NCBI RefSeq assembly: GCF_028292965.1
Contig: NZ_JAQGLG010000229.1
Location: forward strand, 1 to 40,598
From: Sphingomonas bacterium
Lineage (GTDB): Bacteria; Pseudomonadota; Alphaproteobacteria; Sphingomonadales; Sphingomonadaceae
Length of the DNA: 40,598 nucleotides
Reading direction: 5' to 3'
Shown: piece by piece, positions 8,897-16,790 of the stretch
Layout of the letters: each line of letters opens with the position of its first letter
How positions within the stretch are numbered: the stretch's first letter is position 1
The notes under the pieces: model-generated
What the model saw: only the letters and a program-made list of their open reading frames with translations
Told to the model about the DNA's origin: nothing
Databases searched by the model: none
Position numbers and translations under genes: made by a program

Positions 8897-10690
8897 TCAT
8901 GGCGCTCGCCCTCCCCCCGGCAGGGCGGCTTCGGGCGTCGAGGCCGGCGAAAGCCGGCGCCGGCTTCGCCACGGCGCGTCCTGTTTCTGGTGGTAACTGT
9001 GGCACATCGCGCAAGATGAGGGAACCTTGGCCGCCGAGCTCTCGCCGCCATGGCACGAGCGGCAGGTCTCGATGCCGGGCACCAGTACATCGGCGGCATC
9101 GCGCGACTCGCCCGCCGCGTGGCACGAAGCGCAGGTCTGGGTGCTGTGTGCGGCATGATCGAACCAGCCATGCATCAGATAGCGCGACGGCTGGCGCACC
9201 GGCACCACGCCCCAGTCGATCGAGCCGTTCGTGCCCGGCGGGGTGACGACATGGCAGTCATAGCAGGCGCCGCCCTGCGAGAAGACCTGGCGAATCGCCG
9301 CATCGGCGCTGCCCGGCCGCATCGATGCCGCGCCGAAATAAGCATGATAGACCTGCCCCTGCGCGTATTGCCCTGGCCGGCGTCGCGCCATGCCACCCAG
9401 TTCGAGCGGTCGGTTGGGGCCGGTGGTGCGGTACATGGCGCGCAGGTCGCCGATCATCTGCGCGATGTCGCCATGCCGCAGCGTGCGCACCATGCCGCCG
9501 ATGCGGTCGAAGCCGAGGCTGTGGCACATCTTGCAATCGCGCTCCATGTCGACCGGCAGGAACCGCGCCCCATCGGCGGTCGGCTTGTGGCAATCGGCGC
9601 AGGCCATCGCATCGCCAAAGCCGTACTGGCCCTTCAGCGTCCGTGCCATCTGCGCCACGCCGCCGCGCGTATCGAGGTGCAGCGCATGGGGGAACTTCAG
9701 GCCATTGGCCTCGCGCAGCCCCGGCCCGATCGGTGCGCGCGCCAGCGTCGGCTGCGGACCCGGCGCGGTCGCGACGAGCGGGCGGAATTGCGGGTGGGCA
9801 GTGCCGAAGTCGCCGGCATTGCCGATCTTGGTATCGGCCAGCCGGTCCTTCAGCGCGGTGTGGCAATCGGCGCAGAAAGGCTGCGGCGTGGGCGGCATCG
9901 GCCCGGCGCCTTCATGTTCGCGGTGGCAATCGACGCAGGCGCCGCGATCCGGCTTGTTGAATGTCTTCGCCCAGCTGGCGAGTATCCGCGCGCCCAGCCC
10001 GAGCGGCGCCCGTGCCGTCGCCAACCGGCCCGGCGGGGCATGGTCGTGGACCTGCTTGTGGCACGAGGCGCAGGCGGTATCGCGCACCGCGACGAAGGCC
10101 TGGACATGGCACGCCTTGCAATTGCCCTCGAGGCCGTGATGCGCCGCGCTGAGCGGCCCCGGCGTCCAGCTGCGATCCGCCTGGATGCGGCTACCCTGTG
10201 GGTCCGCGGGGCGGGTGAAGTGCCAGATCGGCCAGGCGAGGAAGATCGCCAGCACCGTTGCGATCAGCACATAGGCCATGGGCCGCTTGCCCGGCAGGAC
10301 ATGCGCCAGCGCGAAGGCCCGTTCGTCATCCGGCTCGGCATCGGCGGCTGTGCGGGTGACGGTCAACACGATCGTCCCCTCGGCATCACGCGCCACCATG
10401 ATCCGCGCGTCGCCGACCACGATCTCGCCACCGCGCTTCACATCGATCTCGCCGGACGCGGTGGCGCGCCCGTCGATCTCGACCTTGAACCCGGTCTCGG
10501 CGGTGATGCCGATGCGCCGCGGGCTGTTGCGCGCGATCACCGCATGCTGCGGCGCGACCGCCAGATCGGGCACGACGATGTCGCTGTTCGAGCCGCGACC
10601 GATCGTCACCGTATCGCGCTCGACCTTCGTCGCGCGGACGATCTCGCGCCCCTCGGCGGTGCGGCTCAACTGGCGGAGGAGGAAGGTCAT
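8897..10690 (-). CDS. FHA domain - transmembrane helix - decaheme cytochrome c fusion
   Basis: 597 residues. Residues about 1-100 form an FHA domain (IGRG at 30-33, Ser/Asn, then QHAVI near 48-52), which normally binds phosphothreonine peptides. One membrane helix lies at about 136-158. A periplasmic region then carries ten CXXCH motifs with first Cys at 191, 207, 252, 273, 364, 386, 476, 520, 543 and 560. The first Cys at 191 comes soon after the helix, so the FHA faces the cytoplasm and all hemes the periplasm. It sits 7 bases downstream of a cytochrome b gene, its likely electron donor. The last 25 or so residues are basic/Pro-rich and are encoded partly by a palindromic repeat. The FHA could couple electron flow to Ser/Thr phosphorylation; no kinase gene is in the window. 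Confidence 0.88.
   Translation of the reverse strand: MTFLLRQLSRTAEGREIVRATKVERDTVTIGRGSNSDIVVPDLAVAPQHAVIARNSPRRIGITAETGFKVEIDGRATASGEIDVKRGGEIVVGDARIMVARDAEGTIVLTVTRTAADAEPDDERAFALAHVLPGKRPMAYVLIATVLAIFLAWPIWHFTRPADPQGSRIQADRSWTPGPLSAAHHGLEGNCKACHVQAFVAVRDTACASCHKQVHDHAPPGRLATARAPLGLGARILASWAKTFNKPDRGACVDCHREHEGAGPMPPTPQPFCADCHTALKDRLADTKIGNAGDFGTAHPQFRPLVATAPGPQPTLARAPIGPGLREANGLKFPHALHLDTRGGVAQMARTLKGQYGFGDAMACADCHKPTADGARFLPVDMERDCKMCHSLGFDRIGGMVRTLRHGDIAQMIGDLRAMYRTTGPNRPLELGGMARRRPGQYAQGQVYHAYFGAASMRPGSADAAIRQVFSQGGACYDCHVVTPPGTNGSIDWGVVPVRQPSRYLMHGWFDHAAHSTQTCASCHAAGESRDAADVLVPGIETCRSCHGGESSAAKVPSSCAMCHSYHQKQDAPWRSRRRLSPASTPEAALPGGGRAP
8946..8970. repeat. Quasi-palindrome inside the 3' end of the FHA-decaheme gene
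   Basis: A GGCGAA...TTCGCC palindrome with one unpaired base. It shares the CCGGCGAA core of the intergenic repeats at 3853 and 7916. It encodes part of the Arg/Pro-rich C-terminal tail beyond the last heme, which suggests a repeat was recruited into the coding end. Confidence 0.55.
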
Positions 10691-10697
10691 GCCGCCC

Positions 10698-11471
10698 TCA
10701 CCAGTAGAAGAACACGCTGACGATATGCGCCGCGAGCGCGGCGATCAGCGCGAAGGTGATGGGTACGTGCACGTACAGCCAGATCTCCAGCATCGCCTTG
10801 AGGCGCAGATGCCGCCGCAACCGCGTGAGCATGCCAGCCTTGCGTTCGAGGAGCCCGTCGACCCGGTCGAGCGGGTCAGTCGCGATATCCGGCCGGCTGC
10901 CGATCCGGGCGCGGATCGCAGCCTGTGCCGAGTCGGTGGCGCAGCGCGGGTAATGCCCGGACAGGCGTCGCCACAGCCCGCCGCCGAACGGATCCTGATC
11001 GATCGAGCGGTCGACGATCGCCGCATCGGCCGGGTCGAGCGGCTGCGCCGCGTCGTTCAACTGTCGGTCGATCGCGCGCAGTGCGTCGCGCATCTGCGGC
11101 TGGGTCAGTTCCTCGCGATTGTCGCTGAGCATCTGCGGCACGAAGGCATAGGCGGCGATGCCCCATATGCCCGAGGCGATGACCAGCATCATCAGCGCAT
11201 AGGCCAAAGTGTGGACGTTCCAGCCGAACTGGAAGCCGGTGTGCAGCGTGGCGATGACGATCAGGCTGAGGCCGAGATAGACATGCGCGCTGGTCCAGCC
11301 CTTGAGTGACCAGCGCCCGCGCGTCATCGCGCGCTTGCGCACGCCGAGCAGGGTAAGCCACAGGATCAGCAGGGTTGCGATCGTGCCCAGCGTATAGCCA
11401 TACCAGCTGCCGCCATTGGCGCGCGGCTGCACGTCGATCAGCGCATAAGCGAAGATCGCCACGCCCGACAA
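10698..11471 (-). CDS. Membrane cytochrome b with two H-X13-H pairs, ferric-reductase-like
   Basis: 257 residues from the only standard start (TTG 11471). About five hydrophobic segments are seen, with a soluble loop of roughly 110 residues before the last. His63/His77 lie in one helix and His235/His249 in another, each pair spaced by 14. That is the classic arrangement for two stacked b hemes across a membrane, as in ferric reductase/NOX-type proteins. I infer transfer of electrons from the cytoplasmic oxidoreductase encoded upstream to the periplasmic hemes of the FHA-decaheme protein encoded downstream. The TTG start cuts the first helix to 14 residues. The in-frame sequence upstream extends it convincingly but has no ATG, GTG or TTG. 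A CTG at 11513 would restore it, so the true start is unresolved. Confidence 0.75.
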   Translation of the reverse strand: MSGVAIFAYALIDVQPRANGGSWYGYTLGTIATLLILWLTLLGVRKRAMTRGRWSLKGWTSAHVYLGLSLIVIATLHTGFQFGWNVHTLAYALMMLVIASGIWGIAAYAFVPQMLSDNREELTQPQMRDALRAIDRQLNDAAQPLDPADAAIVDRSIDQDPFGGGLWRRLSGHYPRCATDSAQAAIRARIGSRPDIATDPLDRVDGLLERKAGMLTRLRRHLRLKAMLEIWLYVHVPITFALIAALAAHIVSVFFYW

Positions 11472-11566
11472 TATGAGCGCGACCTTCAGCCAGCGGAAGC
11501 CGGCATGACGCAGGAAACCGTCATGGCTCAGCCCGCCGCGGCGTTGCGGGCTCGGCGCACGCGCGG

Positions 11567-14014
11567 CTATGATTCGATCTCCGTTTCGAGCCGCGAGACG
11601 GTGAGGAATTCCTCAGGCGCGACGCGGATCGCGGCACCGGTCGGACAGGCGCGGACGCAGGCCGGGCCGCCATCTATTCCTGAGCACATGTCGCACTTGA
11701 TCGCCTTTTTGGGATGCTCGACCCCCGGCTTGTCATGGTCGTGGCGCCACTCCTTGGACGGCTCGCCCGGCCCGGGCCCGCGCCCGAACAACAGCCAGCT
11801 GAGCAGCCCCGGCTTCTTCGGCGGCACGCTGTCCATGCGGATCACGCCATAGGGGCAGTTGCGCTGGCAATTGCCGCAGCCGATGCAGCTGTCGTCGATC
11901 ACCACCTCGCCGTCGGGGCCACGATGGATCGCATTGGGCGGGCAATCGGCCATGCAGGCCGGGTTCTCGCAATGCCGGCAGCTGGTCGGTACGTGGAGAT
12001 GGGCATAGGTCCGCCCGGTCTCGCGATCGAGCCGCGACAGGCCGTCATGGCTGTCGGCACAGGCCTTTTCGCAATTGTCGCAGCCGACGCAGAGATTCTC
12101 GTCGATCAGCAGCACGTCGGTCGCCTCGCCGATGCCATTGTCGACAAGGAACTTGGCGGTCTGCGAATACATGTCGACCACACCCGAGAAACTGCCCTTG
12201 CGGCTCTCGACGAAGGTATTGAGCGTCTGCCGCGCGGCCATGTCGGCGCGCGCCTTCTCCAGCAGCCGGGGTTTCGCGTCGAGCAGGCGCCGGAACGCCT
12301 TGCCGTCGAGCCGGATCACCTCGGACTTGATCGCCGCCTTGACCGTGGCGGTGCGCTTCCCGCCGCCGATCAGCGCCATTTCGCCGACATAGGAACCGGC
12401 CGGCAGATAGGACAAGAACACCGGTTTGCCGCCGACATTCTTCTCGACGATCATCGAGCCGAGGCGGATGACGTAGATGTCGTCGCCGTCATCGCCCTCG
12501 GTCAGGATCGCCTCGCCGGCGCGCACCGTCTTGATCTCGGAGGTTTCGAGGATCTCGCCGATATCGGCCGAGGTCAGGCCCGAACCGAACATCTGCAGCA
12601 ATTGCCGCTCGACCGAGATGCGCGTCACCGCGCGCGCCGCCGCCGGCACCGAGGCCATCAGCTTGAGTGCGGCGGTGCGCGATACCTCGATCGCGATCAC
12701 GTCGCTGCCGGCACGCACCGTGGCGCCGCGGCGACGGCCGGAGATCAGCCCGACCTCGCCGACGATCGAGCCCTGCGCGATCGGCACGGTGATCGACGGA
12801 TCGTTGCGATCGACCTCGACCAGCACCTCGCCCTGGACGATCGCGAACAGCGATGAACCGGAGTCGTTACGGCGGAAGATCACCTCGCCCGCCGCAAACA
12901 GCCGCATCTCGGAATCGAGCATGAACTCGCGCAGCTGGAGCGGCGACAGCTCGTTGAGGATCGTCACGTCACGCTTGAGCAGCGCCAGCCATTCGTCGAC
13001 CGAATGCCGGGCGCGGAAGTGCGCAAACTTCTTCGCCAGGATCGGCTCGTCGGCTGGCTTCAGCGTGGTGTTGCCGTTGATGAACTCGACCACGTCATGG
13101 CCCTGGTTCATGCAATGCTTGATCAGCGGATAACCGGCCAGCGCGCCGATGACATAGATGCCCGGTCGCGTCGTCTCGAAGGTCGGCGAGAGTTGCGGGA
13201 AGGCTTCACGATCCTCGCTGGTGAAGACGATGCCGCACTTCTCGATAAAGGCGCGCGGCGCGGCCGAACCCATGCGCGCGATGATGCGGTCGCAGCGTAT
13301 CGTCTGCTGGCCGTCGCGGGTGTCGAGCAACAGTTCGCCCGGGCGCACCACCGCCGGCGTGGTCTCGGTGCGAATCGTCACCCGGCCGGACGAGGCCGCC
13401 TCGTTGAGCAGCTTGACGTTGGCCGCCTTGGCGCGCGCGAAATCGGCCGAGCGGTTGAGGATGGTGACGGTGTTGCCCTGCGCTGCATCGGCGGCGAGGC
13501 CGAGCGCGTTCTCGATGCCGGCGTCGCCCGAGCCGATCACGGTGATATGCTCGTCGACATATTCGCCGGGGTCGTCGAGCTGATACTGGACGTGCGGTGC
13601 GTCTGCGCCCTCGCAGCGCATCAGGTTCGGATTGCCCTGGGTGCCGATCGCCAGCACCACCGCTTCCGCCGCGATCTTGTCGCCGCCCTTCAGCGTCAGC
13701 GTGAAGTCGCCCTTCTCGCCGTCGATCGCGGTAACCTCGCTGTGGTAACGAACGTTGATCTTCTTCGCGCCGTCACCCCAGTCGCCGAGGATCACCTCGC
13801 GCTTGCCTGCGGCAAAGGGCATGTCGGCGCGCAGCACCAGCTGGCTGGGCGTCGCCATGACATGCTTGCCCTTCTGGTATTTGTAGATCGTGTCGGAGAG
13901 GTGATCGGTCTTTTCGAGCAAGACGTGGCTCAGCCCGAGCGCGGCCGCACGCGCAGCGGCACTCAGCCCTGCGGGGCCTGACCCGATGATCGCGATACGG
14001 ACGCGGTCACTCAA
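11567..14014 (-). CDS. FAD/NAD(P)-type oxidoreductase with two CNB domains and a 4x[4Fe-4S] ferredoxin domain
   Basis: About 815 residues. The N-terminal third is a two-dinucleotide-binding flavoprotein (IIGSGPAGLS at the start, VIGSGDAGIEN for NAD(P)). It resembles thioredoxin-reductase/YpdA folds but lacks the CXXC redox pair, so it is not a thioredoxin reductase. Two cyclic-nucleotide-binding domains follow. The second has an intact phosphate-binding cassette (GEMALIGGGKRTATV); the first is more divergent (GEVGLISGRRRGATV). The C-terminus has four Cys clusters (CVGCDNC..., CRHCENPAC..., CIGCGNC..., CDMC...), as in DmsB/HybA-type ferredoxin subunits. No signal peptide or membrane helix is seen, so it should be cytoplasmic. 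It heads the operon. TTG 14014 has a GGGAG ribosome site about 8 bases upstream; further starts at 14038 and nearby are possible. I infer NAD(P)H-to-heme transfer gated by cAMP. Confidence 0.85.
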   Translation of the reverse strand: MSDRVRIAIIGSGPAGLSAAARAAALGLSHVLLEKTDHLSDTIYKYQKGKHVMATPSQLVLRADMPFAAGKREVILGDWGDGAKKINVRYHSEVTAIDGEKGDFTLTLKGGDKIAAEAVVLAIGTQGNPNLMRCEGADAPHVQYQLDDPGEYVDEHITVIGSGDAGIENALGLAADAAQGNTVTILNRSADFARAKAANVKLLNEAASSGRVTIRTETTPAVVRPGELLLDTRDGQQTIRCDRIIARMGSAAPRAFIEKCGIVFTSEDREAFPQLSPTFETTRPGIYVIGALAGYPLIKHCMNQGHDVVEFINGNTTLKPADEPILAKKFAHFRARHSVDEWLALLKRDVTILNELSPLQLREFMLDSEMRLFAAGEVIFRRNDSGSSLFAIVQGEVLVEVDRNDPSITVPIAQGSIVGEVGLISGRRRGATVRAGSDVIAIEVSRTAALKLMASVPAAARAVTRISVERQLLQMFGSGLTSADIGEILETSEIKTVRAGEAILTEGDDGDDIYVIRLGSMIVEKNVGGKPVFLSYLPAGSYVGEMALIGGGKRTATVKAAIKSEVIRLDGKAFRRLLDAKPRLLEKARADMAARQTLNTFVESRKGSFSGVVDMYSQTAKFLVDNGIGEATDVLLIDENLCVGCDNCEKACADSHDGLSRLDRETGRTYAHLHVPTSCRHCENPACMADCPPNAIHRGPDGEVVIDDSCIGCGNCQRNCPYGVIRMDSVPPKKPGLLSWLLFGRGPGPGEPSKEWRHDHDKPGVEHPKKAIKCDMCSGIDGGPACVRACPTGAAIRVAPEEFLTVSRLETEIES

Positions 14015-14127
14015 CCGCCCCACTCCCTGGTTGTCCAAACGGCCGCCTGCCCTTGCCGCGGCCGCCTACACCTAGCATGGATGCAGGCCTGAACCAGCCA
14101 TCGCATTGGCTCGGCATGGGGGATAGG

Positions 14128-15042
14128 ATGGCAGCGACATCTCGATATGGGATCGCCGCACTGGCTGGCGCGGGGGTGTTGCTGGCGGGCACGGTCGGCT
14201 GGAAGTTGATGCCGCATGACGCCGCACCGCCTCCGCCGCCGGTGGAGAACAGCGTGGCCCCTGCGGACCCCGTCGCCGCGCTGCAGGCCGCCGTGCACCA
14301 GAAGCCCGACAGCGCCGATGCCTGGATGGCGCTGGGCGAGGCGCAGATGGCGGCAGACAACGCCGCCGGCGCGGTGCCGAGCTTCCACCGCGCCTCGACG
14401 CTGGCGCCGACGCGCGCGGACGCTTGGTCGGCGCTCGGCGAGGCGATGGTCAAGGCCGATCCGCGCGATCCCTTCCCTGCCGCCGCGATCCGTGCTTTCA
14501 GAAAGGCGGCGGCAATCGATCCGAAGGACCCACGCGCGCGGTACTTTCTCGGCGTGCGGCGGGACCTCGACGGCGACCATAAGGGCGCGATCGACGCGTG
14601 GTTCGCGCTGCTCAAGGATTCACCGCCGGGCGCGCGCTGGGCGGCCGATGTGCGCCGCACGATCGAACAGGTAGCCCGGATCAACAAGCTCGACGTCGCC
14701 AAACGGCTCGCCGCGCTGCCGACGCTCGACCCACATAGCGCACTCGGCACCACTGCCGGCGCGGCGATCCCCGGGCCGACGCCCGAGCAACTGCGCGCCG
14801 CGCAGTCGCTGACCCCGTCGCAGCAACAGACGATGGTCGCCGGGATGGTCGACAAGCTAGAGGCGCGCTTGGCGCGTGATCCGGCCAATCTCGATGGCTG
14901 GGTGATGCTGATGCGCAGCCGCATGCAGCTCGGGCAAACCAACAAGGCCGCGGCAGCGCTCGACGAGGCGCGCAAGGCGAACCCCGGTGCGACCGCGCGG
15001 CTCAATAGCGAGGCCGCGACGCTGGGCGTACCACGGCGCTGA
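14128..15042 (+). CDS. CcmI/CycH-like TPR protein, putative c-type cytochrome maturation factor
   Basis: 304 residues with an N-terminal membrane anchor (about residues 7-26), a Pro-rich linker, and TPR units (AWMALGEAQMAADN, AWSALGEAMVKAD, ARYFLGVRRDLDGD). A final segment ('MVDKLEARLARDPANLDGWVMLMRSRMQLG') closely resembles the periplasmic TPR part of CcmI/CycH, which presents apocytochrome to the heme lyase. ATG 14128 follows a GGGGGATAGG box, though ATG 14116 and 14077 are in frame. It is divergent from the cytochrome operon, sharing a 113-base region with it. No other ccm genes are present. I infer a role in maturing the two decaheme proteins; a general TPR scaffold is the alternative. 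Confidence 0.65.
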   Translation: MAATSRYGIAALAGAGVLLAGTVGWKLMPHDAAPPPPPVENSVAPADPVAALQAAVHQKPDSADAWMALGEAQMAADNAAGAVPSFHRASTLAPTRADAWSALGEAMVKADPRDPFPAAAIRAFRKAAAIDPKDPRARYFLGVRRDLDGDHKGAIDAWFALLKDSPPGARWAADVRRTIEQVARINKLDVAKRLAALPTLDPHSALGTTAGAAIPGPTPEQLRAAQSLTPSQQQTMVAGMVDKLEARLARDPANLDGWVMLMRSRMQLGQTNKAAAALDEARKANPGATARLNSEAATLGVPRR

Positions 15043-15155
15043 TCGTCGGCCGGCGCCGAGATCGCTCGCAAAACGGACCAGAAAAACCCGCCCGGACGCG
15101 TTGACCGCGCGCTGTGACCCGTTACGCCCTCGTATCGGTGCATAGGGGTAAGACG

Positions 15156-16790
15156 ATGCTGCAAACGACATTGTCGGTAGCACTCGAGGTCAAGCCGCAA
15201 AGCGCGACGACGCTCGCCGCCTTGATCGACGATCTGCATGACCGCTCGACGGCGCCATTGAGCGCGAAGGGCACCAGTGGCGAAAGCTTCGCCTGGCTGG
15301 CGCAGGGCGTGCCCTCCGCGCACTTCATCTCGCTGAACATCTTCCCCGGCGCAGACTATGATCCGCTGTTCGTGCTCGAGGCCAATTTCGACGGGCCGCC
15401 GGGCGTGTTCTGGGGCCAGATGGAAGCCGCAGCGGGCGAGGAGCTGCGCGCCATGTTCCGTTGCTGCAAGCGTCCGCTCGATCAGGACGCGCAGCTCTAT
15501 GACGCGGTGACCGCGCCCGGTTCGCGTGCGCCGGTCGCGCCCTATTGCGAAGCGCGCGCGCTGACGCCGAGCGTGTTCCATCACGGCAATCGCGGCATGA
15601 CGCGCGATCGTATTCTCGACGAATATGCCCTGTTCCGCGCGATCCGCACCGAACTCGCCACCGCCAATGAGGACGGGCCCAGCCCCTATCGCGGCGTGGC
15701 CGCCGGCCGGGTCCACGTCCTGCTCCGCACCGCATTGCTGCCGGCTTTTCCGTGGCTCGCCGCGCCATCGCCCAAACGCATCCCGCTGCGCCAGCGCATC
15801 GGCGACATCGTGCGGCTGGTGGCATTCGCGTTCTGCGTGGTGCTGGCGCTGTCCCTGCCGGGGCTGATCTTCTCCAGCTTCATGCCCACATGGCGCTTCT
15901 TCATCCTTATCGGCCTGCTGATGGTCGTCGCGGTCGTGCCGATCGTCAGGATGCGTGATCCGCTGCCGGGCACCGGCACGGGCGGCAAGACCAACCTCAT
16001 CACGGTGCTGATCAGGAACCTGCCGCTGATCGCCGCATTCATCCTCGCATACAGCGCCGTCTTCGGTCCCGGCATGGCCGTGGCTTCGCACCTGACTACC
16101 GGGCTGCCCTGGGCGCGTGCCGGGCATGCGGGCATGCGCATCCTGCTGCTCGGCCTGGCCAGCGTGCCGCTGTCCCTGCTCGTGATCGTCGGATGGCTGC
16201 GCTTCCTCGAAATGCGCGACTCCGCGCATGACGATCCGCCGATCGACGAGGAAGTGGTGCGCCAGATGGCGCAGCGCGAAGACTGGATCCCGCAGAACCA
16301 TATGGGCTCGGTGGTGCTGATCAAACCCGGTGTGCTGCGCACGGTGATCGTTCGCGCCGGGCATCTCGGGCTCGGGCTGATGCTGCGCGTGACCGCTACC
16401 AACGGCTATCTCGGATCGATGCGCACGGTGCATTTCGCACACTGGGCGTTCGTCAACAATGGCGGCCGGCTGATGTTCTTCAGCAATTTCGACCAGAGCT
16501 GGGAGAGCTATCTCGATGACTTTATCGAGAAGGCGCATGACGGCCTGACCCTCGCCTGGGGCGGCGGCACGGGCTTTCCCGCCACGCGCTTCCTGATCCA
16601 GGACGGCGCCAGTCATGGGCGCAAGTTCAAGAACTGGGCGCGGCATTCGATGGCGATCAGCCGCTTCTGGTACAGCGCATATCGCGATCTCACCGTCGAC
16701 CAGGTCGAACGCAACAATCGCATCGCCGACGGCCTGCGCCGCGTGAAGCTCAGCGAAAAGGATGCCGCGGCATGGATCAACGAGCTGTGA
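15156..16790 (+). CDS. Four-TM membrane protein of unknown family, linked to DyP peroxidase
   Basis: 544 residues. An N-terminal soluble region (about 1-220) is followed by four hydrophobic segments between about 225 and 360, then a soluble C-terminal domain (about 375-544). The C-terminal domain is rich in conserved-looking His/Trp/Phe (HFAHWAFV, FFSNFDQSWESYLDDF). I do not recognise a named domain. ATG 15156 has an AGGGG box 8-10 bases upstream. Its 3' end overlaps the DyP gene by 19 bases, so the two are almost certainly one transcriptional and functional unit. A membrane anchor, peroxide source or substrate-handling partner for the peroxidase are possibilities; none is shown by the sequence. 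It is not a transporter family I can name. Confidence 0.6.
   Translation: MLQTTLSVALEVKPQSATTLAALIDDLHDRSTAPLSAKGTSGESFAWLAQGVPSAHFISLNIFPGADYDPLFVLEANFDGPPGVFWGQMEAAAGEELRAMFRCCKRPLDQDAQLYDAVTAPGSRAPVAPYCEARALTPSVFHHGNRGMTRDRILDEYALFRAIRTELATANEDGPSPYRGVAAGRVHVLLRTALLPAFPWLAAPSPKRIPLRQRIGDIVRLVAFAFCVVLALSLPGLIFSSFMPTWRFFILIGLLMVVAVVPIVRMRDPLPGTGTGGKTNLITVLIRNLPLIAAFILAYSAVFGPGMAVASHLTTGLPWARAGHAGMRILLLGLASVPLSLLVIVGWLRFLEMRDSAHDDPPIDEEVVRQMAQREDWIPQNHMGSVVLIKPGVLRTVIVRAGHLGLGLMLRVTATNGYLGSMRTVHFAHWAFVNNGGRLMFFSNFDQSWESYLDDFIEKAHDGLTLAWGGGTGFPATRFLIQDGASHGRKFKNWARHSMAISRFWYSAYRDLTVDQVERNNRIADGLRRVKLSEKDAAAWINEL

Noticed and set aside
11567..14014. Calling the oxidoreductase a thioredoxin reductase
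   Set aside because: The flavoprotein part lacks the CXXC redox pair, and the chain continues into CNB and ferredoxin domains.
14015..14127. CRP-type operator between the divergent redox operons
   Set aside because: I looked for a TGTGA-N6-TCACA-like palindrome because of the cAMP theme and found none.
14017..16646. Long - strand frame across the TPR and four-TM protein genes
   Set aside because: Low-complexity His/Arg/Gln-rich sequence spanning two + strand genes and their intergenic gap.
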